NCBI GenBank assembly: GCA_005772945.1
Contig: SXIE01000282.1
Location: 1-12,655 of the forward strand
DNA from: Pseudomonadota bacterium
Lineage (GTDB): Bacteria > Myxococcota > UBA9042 > PHBI01
Direction: 5' to 3'
DNA length: 12,655 nt
Shown here: piece by piece, positions 6,361-12,655 of the stretch
Layout: every line of letters begins with the position of its first letter
Position numbering within the stretch: the stretch's first letter is position 1
Translations under genes and position numbers: made by a program
Notes under the pieces: model-generated
The model's input: only the letters and a program-made list of their open reading frames with translations
What the model was told of the DNA's origin: nothing
Database searches by the model: none

Positions 6361-9138
6361 TTAGGCGCGCGCGGCTGCCCGCGTCGCCCACCACGCACGA
6401 ACCCTTCGGACGATCCGCACGATTGCCGGCACCAACACACCGAGGAAACACAGCATCGCGAACAGGTTCCCGACCGCCCCGAAGAGCGTGCCGCCGGCCA
6501 TCATCGGCGCCTCGCTGACGAGCGTCTCCGCCCCGTCGATACGCGTCTGCCCGGTGATGCGTCCCGTCGGATCGATGAACGCCGAGATCCCAGTGTTGGT
6601 CGAGCGCACGAGCATCAGGCGATTCTCGATCGCGCGGAAGACCGACAGCGCCAGGTGATGGTGGGGCTCGGCCGTCCGGCCGAACCACGCATCGTTGGTG
6701 ACGTTGATGATGATGTTGGGCTCGAGGTCGGCCAGCTTGCCCGTGAAGTTGGGCATGATGTCCTCGTAGCAGATCATGATCCCGATCTTGAAGCCGCGCC
6801 AACCGAAGACCCGGACCTCGCTGCCGGCCGTGAAGCGTCCGGCCTGCTTGAAGACCTTGTAGAGCCCCGGGAACAGCGACCCGAACGGCATGAACTCCCC
6901 GAACGCCAAGAGGAAATTCTTGTCGTAGGTCCCGCGCACGTGCCCCTCCTCGTCGAGGAGAATGGCCGTATTGAACATGCGCACCCCGTCCCCATCCGGG
7001 TCCTCGCCGGGCGGCGCGTCCTCCCACGTCAGCCCGCCGAGCAGCAGCGGCGCGCGGAACCCGCGCTGAATAGCGTTCAGGTCGCGCTCCGCCACGCCGT
7101 CAAGCTCGATCGCCGGCTTGGCGTCGTAGGCCTCGAGGGCCGGCAGCGGCGCGTCCCCCTGCCAGACCCAACGGATCGTCCGCGGCAGCGGGAAGGTCGA
7201 CGCGAACCCCAGCGGCGCCAGCGCGACCATCGCCGCGGGTGGCACCGGCAGCGCTTCCCAGGCGGCCGCGCCGCGCGCAATTCGATAGACCTTGCCGTCC
7301 GCGGTCGCAGCGAGCGGCTGCCCGAGCCCGTCAGAGGCCATCGCCACGATGTCCGACTTCGTCGGCAGCGGCTGCGCGGCCCAACCGCCGTCGACCGGGG
7401 CCGGCGTGAAGACGACCCCACCCGCGCCGCCGACCCACAGCGCGCCCTGGGGCGACACGGCCATCGCGCGCAGATCGCTTTGGGTACCGGGCGAGACCGG
7501 CTCCCACGTGCCGGGCGTGCGGCGCACGAGCACCGTCCCGCGCGCGCCGACCGCGATGGCGCTGCCGGGGCCGCTCGTGAAGACCGCGTAGAGGTTCGCG
7601 GTCGTCCGGGTGTCGACCTTCGTCACCACGTCGCGCGTAATCTCGAGGAGCGTCCCACCGTCGCCGACCGCGACGCCGTCATGCGAGCTGGCCATGGCGA
7701 TCGCGTTGAGGCGCGCGTCGGTCCCGGACGGGATGGTCGTGACGCTGACGGCGCCGGCCCCCTCGCCGCCGCGCGTGGGCGGGAGCTTGACGAGCGTGCC
7801 GTGCTCGCCGACCGCCCAGACCGCAAGCGCGGCCTCGTCCTGCGCCTGCGCGTACCCCGCGCTCTCGACCACCGCGAGCGCCGTCAGGTTCGGCGTCCCC
7901 GGGACGATCCACGTTCGGGTGCCGAGCTGGATGACCCCGCCGTCGCCCGCCACGGCCCAGCCGTCCTCGCGCGCGGCGGCGACTGCACGGGCAGCCGCTA
8001 CGAGGCCTTCGCCCAAAGGCGCCCGGGCCAGTAGCGGAACCTCGACCCACGTCGGCGCCTTCGTGCCGTTCGCATAGCGCAGCGCGTACGCGCGCCCGTC
8101 GGCGGTCACGCCGAGCGCGAAGTCGTCCTGGCGCTTGATGAACGGATAGCGAACCGGGAAGAAGCTCGACTCGGGCCAGATGACGAGATCGACGCCCTGG
8201 GCGACGAGCTCGCTGCTCATCTTCTGATGCAAGAGCAGGTTCCGCTGGAGGATTCGATCCTGCTCGGCGCGCTGCGTGACGTGCTTGGCCTGCTTCTCGA
8301 AGATGCCGATGTTCGCCTCGACCAGCCCGAGCCTGACCTTGGGCGCAGCGGCGATCGCGTCGTCGACAGCCGCGATGCGAACGACGCCGTAGACGAGCGT
8401 CGCGGCGACCCCCGCGAACGTCAGCGCGACGGCCCGCACCGGCAAGCGCTCGCGGCGCATGCGCCATGCCAAGAGCGCATGCAGCGCGGCGTTGAAGGCC
8501 ACCATCACGAACGTCGCCAGCGGCACGCCGCCCAACTCCGCGATCTGGATCGCCGGCAGAAAACGGTACTGGCCGTTGGCCAGAAACCACGGAAAGAGCA
8601 GCGGATAGAGCCACTCGACCGCGGTGAAGAGCGCCGCCGTCATCCAGATCGGCGGGCGCTCGGGCGCGAGGCGGGCGCCTTGCACGGCCGCCGCCCCCTG
8701 CACCTCCGGGCGCACGTACCACTTCGCCGCGCGCGAATAGCAGAGGCCGAAGATCGCGAACGACAGCCCCTGGTAGAACGCGTTCAGGACCGTGATGGGC
8801 CAGACGACGCCAGATGGCAAGTGCCCGAAATCATGGAGAACTTCTGAGACCCACCAGAAACCGCCGAAGTTCGTGACGAGCCCGCACCAGGCCCCAATCC
8901 AGAACCCCTGCCGCCCGCTCGCGCCCTGCAGCGCCATGAAGAACGGAACGAGTCCGATCCACGCGAGCGGCCACCAGTTCGAGTCCGGCTCGGTCGAGAA
9001 CGGAAACGACAGGAAGATGCAGACGCCAGCGAGCGTCGCGAGCGCCATGCGCACCCCGCGCTCGCGCCACGTGAAGCGCGGCCGGGCCGCCTTCCTGGCG
9101 CGCTTCGCGGCCCGCTTCGCCTCTCGGGAACGCGTCAT
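6361..9138 (-). CDS. lnt: Apolipoprotein N-acyltransferase with an inserted beta-propeller
   Basis: Lnt adds the third acyl chain to the N-terminal cysteine of diacylglyceryl lipoproteins in the inner membrane. Residues 1-30 are a very basic cytoplasmic head with 13 Arg/Lys. About seven hydrophobic segments follow up to residue 255 (including MALATLAGVCIFLSF and VRAVALTFAGVAATLVYG), then the nitrilase domain. Its triad is present: Glu323 in IWPESS, Lys740 in YDKNFLLAFGE and Cys790 in IMICYEDI. Glu748 and the NVTNDAWFG and TNTGISAFID segments also fit, and a C-terminal membrane helix spans about 883-911. The family is normally about 500-550 residues. This one has 925, because about 320 residues of propeller-like repeats lie between Glu323 and Lys740. 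The start overlaps the lipid kinase stop as ATGA and has little binding site of its own, suggesting translational coupling. Confidence 0.93.
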   Translation of the reverse strand: MTRSREAKRAAKRARKAARPRFTWRERGVRMALATLAGVCIFLSFPFSTEPDSNWWPLAWIGLVPFFMALQGASGRQGFWIGAWCGLVTNFGGFWWVSEVLHDFGHLPSGVVWPITVLNAFYQGLSFAIFGLCYSRAAKWYVRPEVQGAAAVQGARLAPERPPIWMTAALFTAVEWLYPLLFPWFLANGQYRFLPAIQIAELGGVPLATFVMVAFNAALHALLAWRMRRERLPVRAVALTFAGVAATLVYGVVRIAAVDDAIAAAPKVRLGLVEANIGIFEKQAKHVTQRAEQDRILQRNLLLHQKMSSELVAQGVDLVIWPESSFFPVRYPFIKRQDDFALGVTADGRAYALRYANGTKAPTWVEVPLLARAPLGEGLVAAARAVAAAREDGWAVAGDGGVIQLGTRTWIVPGTPNLTALAVVESAGYAQAQDEAALAVWAVGEHGTLVKLPPTRGGEGAGAVSVTTIPSGTDARLNAIAMASSHDGVAVGDGGTLLEITRDVVTKVDTRTTANLYAVFTSGPGSAIAVGARGTVLVRRTPGTWEPVSPGTQSDLRAMAVSPQGALWVGGAGGVVFTPAPVDGGWAAQPLPTKSDIVAMASDGLGQPLAATADGKVYRIARGAAAWEALPVPPAAMVALAPLGFASTFPLPRTIRWVWQGDAPLPALEAYDAKPAIELDGVAERDLNAIQRGFRAPLLLGGLTWEDAPPGEDPDGDGVRMFNTAILLDEEGHVRGTYDKNFLLAFGEFMPFGSLFPGLYKVFKQAGRFTAGSEVRVFGWRGFKIGIMICYEDIMPNFTGKLADLEPNIIINVTNDAWFGRTAEPHHHLALSVFRAIENRLMLVRSTNTGISAFIDPTGRITGQTRIDGAETLVSEAPMMAGGTLFGAVGNLFAMLCFLGVLVPAIVRIVRRVRAWWATRAAARA
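7195..8163 (-). other. Seven-bladed beta-propeller insert within Lnt
   Basis: Residues about 326-648 of Lnt contain seven similar strand-turn-strand motifs starting near 341 (ALGVTADGRAYAL), 394 (WAVAGDGGVIQL), 440 (VWAVGEHGTLVKL), 489 (VAVGDGGTLLEI), 528 (IAVGARGTVLVR), 567 (LWVGGAGGVVFT) and 609 (LAATADGKVYRI). They are spaced 39-53 residues apart, and linkers such as TANLYAVF, SDLRAMAVS and SDIVAMAS recur between them. The AVGxxGTL pattern is typical of YCF48/BNR-like propellers. The insert begins just after the catalytic Glu loop and ends before the helix leading into RAPLLLGGLTW, so it should project from the periplasmic nitrilase domain. The boundaries are estimates, and the propeller fold is inferred from repeat pattern only. 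Confidence 0.75.
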
Positions 9139-10085
9139 GGGGCCACGAGTTTCAGCGCCGCCGGCAGGACCTCGAACGTCGCCGGCAGCCGCCCGGGGCC
9201 CTCACCATCGACGTCGATCAGCACCTCGTCGCCGTCGACCGCCTCGGCCAGGACGACCCTCGCGCGGCCAATCGACACCTTCGGATGGTACACGTGCGCG
9301 CCCTTGTAGATCGTGCTCGACATCATGATGAGCTCGAGCCGCGAAAGATCCCCGAGCACCGTCACCTCGAACATCCCGGAATCGAGGCGCGCGTCGGGAC
9401 AGATCATCATCCCGCCGCCGAAGAAGCGCCCCTTGCCGACGGCCACCGTCACGATCGGCTGCGGCGCCCGCGCGACGCCGTCGAGCGTCAGCCGCACGCG
9501 CGGATTCTTCCAACCCCAGAGCCCCTGCAGCGTGGCGCCGAAATAGGCCGCACGACCGCCCAGGCCGCGGTAGCGCGGCACGTGGCTCACGACGCGTCCG
9601 GCCAACCCGAAGCCCGCGATGTTGTCGAAGATGCGCGTCTGGGTCGTTCCATCGTGCGCCGTGTAGGTCAAGCGCCCGAGGTCCACGCGCCGCGTGTGAC
9701 CTGCCGCAAGCGCGGCGATCGTCTCGTCCGCGTCGCGCACCTGGACCGATTTGCGGTAGTCGCCGCCGGTCCCGCCGGCGAGCAACGCCAGCTCGGCCTC
9801 GGGGTTGATCGGCGCGCCGGCCGCGTCGAAGAAGCCGTTGACGACCTCGTTGATGGTGCCGTCGCCGCCGCCGACCAAGATCCGCGTGTACCCCTTCCCG
9901 AGCGCTTCGCGAGCCAGCGTCGTGGCATGCCCGGTGCCATCGGTGAACGCGACGTCGGTCGGCCCGACCGCGTCTTCGATGCGGTGCTCGAGGCGTCGAT
10001 AGATATCCGCCATCGCGCCATTGCCGGCGCGCTCGTTGACGATGGCGATGGTCTTGGGTGCGGGAGGCTTGGCGGGCTCGGTCAT
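9135..10085 (-). CDS. Diacylglycerol kinase catalytic-domain (YegS/BmrU-type) lipid kinase
   Basis: Predicted soluble or membrane-associated lipid kinase of 316 residues, the usual length for the family. Visible motifs are the first nucleotide-binding loop NERAGNG (17-23), the central GGGDGTINEVVNG (72-84), and GGTGGDYRKS (104-113) at the place of the canonical GTGND. In the second domain, GKGRFFGGGMMICPDARLDS carries the family's glycine-rich and P-x-A-x-x-D features, and DVDGEGPG near the end corresponds to the conserved DGE. The Asn-to-Gly change in GTGND is a visible deviation, and its effect is unknown. The lipid substrate could be diacylglycerol or another lipid alcohol. The gene overlaps the Fe-S gene upstream and lnt downstream by ATGA. 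Lnt releases a lysophospholipid as it acylates lipoproteins, so a link through membrane lipid turnover is possible but is only inference. Confidence 0.93.
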   Translation of the reverse strand: MTEPAKPPAPKTIAIVNERAGNGAMADIYRRLEHRIEDAVGPTDVAFTDGTGHATTLAREALGKGYTRILVGGGDGTINEVVNGFFDAAGAPINPEAELALLAGGTGGDYRKSVQVRDADETIAALAAGHTRRVDLGRLTYTAHDGTTQTRIFDNIAGFGLAGRVVSHVPRYRGLGGRAAYFGATLQGLWGWKNPRVRLTLDGVARAPQPIVTVAVGKGRFFGGGMMICPDARLDSGMFEVTVLGDLSRLELIMMSSTIYKGAHVYHPKVSIGRARVVLAEAVDGDEVLIDVDGEGPGRLPATFEVLPAALKLVAP

Positions 10086-11266
10086 GCGACTGCTCCGTCA
10101 CGAACGACTGCCTCGGCGACGAGCGCCACCGCGTGCTCGATCTCGAGGTGCGCCGCCCGCGCGCCCTGCCGCGCGATCGCACCACGCAAGGCTGTCACGC
10201 ACTCGGGCGAGAAACTGACGACCAGGTCCGGGCGCTCGGCGCCGCCCATTCCAAGGATCGCCTCGACGACCGCATCCGCCATGCGCTCGGCCGTCTCGGG
10301 GCACGCGATGCCGATCCCCGAGCCCCCGCAGCATCCGGTCACCTCGGGTCGCGCCGGCATCTCGATGATCGGCTCGGCCAGGACCCGCCTGAGGACCTGC
10401 CGCGGCACGTCGCGCAGGCCCAGCTTGCGCGAGAGAATGCAGCTCTCGTAGTAGACCACTCGGCCCGGACGGCGCTTGACGACGGCCCCGGAGAGGATCG
10501 GCAACAAGAACTCGGACACGTGCACGAGCTCGGCGTCGATCGAGAGGCCATAGCGCGGATAGACGTGCTTCAAGAGGTAGAGCGTCTCGGCCGACATCAC
10601 GACGATGTCCTGAGCGCCCCGCGTCGCCTCGTGCGCCGCGCGCGCCTGCGCCACGAACTCGCGCTGGTGGCCCGCAAACCAGAGGTCGTACCCGGGGTCG
10701 TGGCGCGCCAAGTCGCCGCAGCTCAGGAGATCGATCTCGAGTCGCTCGCAGACGCCGATCAGCGACTGCACGACCTCGGGCGCCTCGAGCAACGTCGCCG
10801 TGCCCGGGACCAGCGAAAACACCGGGCGCTCTTCGAAGCGCGAGCGCGCCCGCAGCGCATCGAACAGCGGATGATCCATCGGCAGCGGCGGACGCGCGAG
10901 CGCGCTTGCCGGCACCGGCCCGAGCCCCGCCTCGACCGCCGCCGTGCGCACCTCGGTCAGCGCCTCCGAGACCGGGTTGTCGTGCAGGCACGCGGCCTGA
11001 CACGCCCCGCACCCCGCGCACGACGACAGCGCCTTCACCGTCTCCGCCGTCACCTCGAGCCGCTGCGTACGCAGGTGATCGGCCAGACTCATCAGCGCCC
11101 ACGGGGACGTCGAATCGCTGCCATCCGCCGTCGCCACCGGGCACACGTGCCGGCACAGACTCGGGCAATAGAGGCACAGCTGGAACGCCGCCGCATACTC
11201 GTCGATACGCGACGAGAGGCGCGTCCCGCCCCGTTTCGCGTCGGCTTTTCGAAGGGAGATCGCCAT
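10082..11266 (-). CDS. Fe-S oxidoreductase subunit with CCG domain (GlcF/HdrD-like)
   Basis: A 394-residue probable electron-transfer partner of the two FAD-linked oxidases encoded just upstream. Two cysteine clusters fit [4Fe-4S] binding: CLYCPSLCRHVCP (Cys31, 34, 38, 42) and CAGCGACQAAC (Cys83, 86, 89, 93). The first has spacing C-x2-C-x3-C-x3-C, one residue longer than the common ferredoxin type. Two CCG (HdrB-type) repeats follow. The second keeps ESC ... GCCGGSG ... PEC. The first appears degenerate, with SCG instead of CCG and no closing cysteine pair. The start is ATG at 11266, 24 bases after the FAD oxidase stop. The binding site is weak. It resembles glycolate or lactate oxidase Fe-S subunits, but the substrate is unproven. 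No membrane segments are evident. Confidence 0.87.
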   Translation of the reverse strand: MAISLRKADAKRGGTRLSSRIDEYAAAFQLCLYCPSLCRHVCPVATADGSDSTSPWALMSLADHLRTQRLEVTAETVKALSSCAGCGACQAACLHDNPVSEALTEVRTAAVEAGLGPVPASALARPPLPMDHPLFDALRARSRFEERPVFSLVPGTATLLEAPEVVQSLIGVCERLEIDLLSCGDLARHDPGYDLWFAGHQREFVAQARAAHEATRGAQDIVVMSAETLYLLKHVYPRYGLSIDAELVHVSEFLLPILSGAVVKRRPGRVVYYESCILSRKLGLRDVPRQVLRRVLAEPIIEMPARPEVTGCCGGSGIGIACPETAERMADAVVEAILGMGGAERPDLVVSFSPECVTALRGAIARQGARAAHLEIEHAVALVAEAVVRDGAVA

Positions 11267-11290
11267 CGGGTCTTCGCCTTGCGCGCTCGG

Positions 11291-12514
11291 TCAGGAGGGA
11301 TTCAAGATGCCTTTGGGATCGAGGCGGCGCACGAGCTCGGCCTGGTAGGTCCCCCAGCGTGCTGCCCCCGCGCGCGTCCGCGCCGCCTGCGCGTCGACGA
11401 GCTGCCGAATGCGGTCCGCCGAATCCCCCGTCGCGCCCTCGGCCAGCGAGAGATGCCCACCGTGCCGCCCCATGCGCACGATCCACAGCCCCGGCGGCAC
11501 ATCGTCGCCGACCGCGCGCGCGAGCGCATCGAGCCCGCGCCAGTGCACCGGCACGACCGGCGACGTCCATGCGCGCGGCGGCGGCAAGAGCCCCTCATGC
11601 AGGTTCCAGCCGACCGGCGGCTCGAGGCGCACGAGGCTCCGCCCGAACACCTCGTCGAGCCACGTCGCCGGCCGCCCCGTCGCGATCCCCCACGGCTCCA
11701 CCAACACCAAGACCGGCAATTCATCGGTCAACCCGACGCGCTTTCGGCCCCAGGTCCGGTCCGGCGCCGGCGTCAGGATCTCCATCGCGCGCGCATCGAA
11801 GCCCACGCGGATCGCGTCGCGCACGGCCTCCAGCGCGGCGAGCAGCGAGCGCGCGCCGTAGCTCGACACCGTGCGCCCCGCCTTCGGATAGATGCGCAGC
11901 GTCACCTCGTGGATGATCCCGAAGCGCCCACGCGACCCCAGAAAGAGGCGGTCGAAATCGGGCCCGACGGCCTTGCGCGGGGCGCTCTTCGAGCTCGCCA
12001 CGCTGCCGTCCGGGAAGACGACCCCGAGCGACGAGACCTGGTCCTCGAGCGACCCGAACTTCGGCCCCCAGTGCGCATCGAGCACCGCCGCGAGCATCGC
12101 CCCGAGCGGCTCCTGGCGCCACGGGCGCGTCGGAAACCCGGTCGTGAAGCTGCGCTCGTCCAGCTCCTGATGCAGCTCCGCCATCGTGATCCCGGTCTGC
12201 ACCGTCACGGTCCCCGACGTCACGTCGAGATCGAGGATCCGCTTCATGCGCCGACTACGCAGATAGAGGCGCGGCCGCGCCCCGCACTGCTCCGCATCCC
12301 CGCGCCGCGGACGCCGCGTGTACACCGCCGCGTGCCGCTGGTTGGCCCACTTGAGCAGCTCGACCAGCTCGACCTGCGCCGCCGGCTCGACCGCCCATGC
12401 CCCGCCCGTCGACGCCTCGCCGTCGTATTGCGTTTCGATTTGCTCGGTCGGCACGATGCGCCGGAGCTCCTCGAGGCTCCCCACCGGCGCACGAATCGGC
12501 ACGGTCTCGCCCAT
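11291..12514 (-). CDS. FAD-linked oxidase, PCMH-type FAD-binding domain
   Basis: A 407-residue flavoprotein subunit of the vanillyl-alcohol-oxidase/glycolate-oxidase superfamily. The FAD domain is shown by LDLDVTSGTVTVQTGITMAEL, LEDQVSSLGVVFPDGSV and GPDFDRLFLGSRGRFGIIHE, and the C-terminus by RRLDPKGILNPS, the typical ending of FAD oxidase C-domains. GPDFDRLFLG resembles D-lactate dehydrogenase or alkyl-DHAP synthase more than GlcE, so no gene symbol is given. The loop that normally reads roughly PxGGGT before the LDL strand is here RPRRGDAEQCGARP, with few glycines. ATG at 12514 follows GGAGGGGAG and is 12 bases from the end of another FAD oxidase gene, so the two probably work with the downstream Fe-S protein as a multi-subunit 2-hydroxyacid oxidase. 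Confidence 0.88.
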   Translation of the reverse strand: MGETVPIRAPVGSLEELRRIVPTEQIETQYDGEASTGGAWAVEPAAQVELVELLKWANQRHAAVYTRRPRRGDAEQCGARPRLYLRSRRMKRILDLDVTSGTVTVQTGITMAELHQELDERSFTTGFPTRPWRQEPLGAMLAAVLDAHWGPKFGSLEDQVSSLGVVFPDGSVASSKSAPRKAVGPDFDRLFLGSRGRFGIIHEVTLRIYPKAGRTVSSYGARSLLAALEAVRDAIRVGFDARAMEILTPAPDRTWGRKRVGLTDELPVLVLVEPWGIATGRPATWLDEVFGRSLVRLEPPVGWNLHEGLLPPPRAWTSPVVPVHWRGLDALARAVGDDVPPGLWIVRMGRHGGHLSLAEGATGDSADRIRQLVDAQAARTRAGAARWGTYQAELVRRLDPKGILNPS

Positions 12515-12526
12515 CTCCCCTCCGCC

Positions 12527-12655
12527 CTATGCCCCGCCGCCATCGCCGGCCCGCGCCGACCGCGTCGCCCGCGCCTCCCGGTCGCTCTCTTCGCTCGCGT
12601 GATCCTCGGCCGCTTCGTCGGGGAAGAGCTTCCCCGGGTTCATGATGCCGTGCGG
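12527..12655 (-). CDS. FAD-linked oxidase, C-terminal fragment (partial at window edge)
   Basis: The last 42 codons of a gene that continues beyond the right edge end in a TAG at 12527-12529. The visible protein begins PHGIMNPGKLFP, the conserved C-terminal end of FAD oxidase/glycolate oxidase GlcD-type proteins. After this come about 30 extra residues rich in Glu, Asp, Arg and Ala (DEAAEDHASEESDREARATR, then a Gly-rich end), longer than the usual short tail. The next gene starts 12 bases after the stop, so the two are co-transcribed and probably encode subunits of one enzyme. Too little is visible to name the substrate. Confidence 0.8.
   Translation of the reverse strand, partial: PHGIMNPGKLFPDEAAEDHASEESDREARATRSARAGDGGGA

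Noticed and set aside
6319..8034. Plus-strand open frame of 571 codons opposite lnt
   Set aside because: The product is Arg/Asp-rich and low in hydrophobic residues, and the opposite strand encodes clear Lnt and propeller motifs. It is an antisense shadow.
10098..11570. Minus-strand frame of 490 codons across the Fe-S gene
   Set aside because: It is out of frame with the clear cysteine clusters, Gly/Arg-rich, and straddles two real genes.

Overview
This is a high-GC bacterial window, densely coding and with codon use rich in G and C at third positions. It holds surface or lipoproteins with long Ser/Asp or Thr/Glu/Asp linkers, an apolipoprotein N-acyltransferase, and large secreted proteins of unknown function. 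That combination points to a Gram-negative, probably a member of the Myxococcota or a related deltaproteobacterial lineage. This placement is inferred from style, not from a marker gene. No rRNA, tRNA, CRISPR array, insertion sequence or phage gene was seen, and no gap between genes exceeds about 110 bases.

Left part, plus strand (1-4248): three exported proteins in a row. The first is the C-terminal part of a probable lipoprotein with a Ser/Gly/Asp linker and a possible polysaccharide-deacetylase-like barrel. Its start lies outside the window. The second (1112-3410) is a large secreted protein built from four degenerate modules of about 180 residues, each with a conserved cysteine pair. A perfect 13-bp tandem duplication at 3062-3087 breaks its reading frame, and removing one copy restores a continuous 761-residue protein. 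The third (3499-4248) is a lipoprotein with a long acidic Thr/Ala/Glu linker and a small cysteine-containing domain.

Right part, minus strand (read from 12655 down to 4271): seven closely spaced genes, probably one transcript entering from outside the window. They are the C-terminus of an FAD-linked oxidase, a second FAD-linked (PCMH-type) oxidase, an Fe-S/CCG-domain protein of the GlcF/HdrD kind, a diacylglycerol-kinase-family lipid kinase, apolipoprotein N-acyltransferase (lnt), a caffeoyl-CoA-type O-methyltransferase and an M20 metallopeptidase. The Fe-S gene, lipid kinase gene and lnt are joined by ATGA stop/start overlaps. The 54-base gap before the methyltransferase holds a perfect 16-bp palindrome.

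The two groups converge at 4249-4270. The most striking item is Lnt. It is 925 residues long, roughly 1.7-1.8 times the usual length, because about 320 residues forming what looks like a seven-bladed beta-propeller sit between the catalytic Glu (323) and the catalytic Lys (740). All three catalytic residues are kept, so this looks like a working enzyme with a built-in periplasmic interaction domain, in a genome that clearly makes elaborate lipoproteins.
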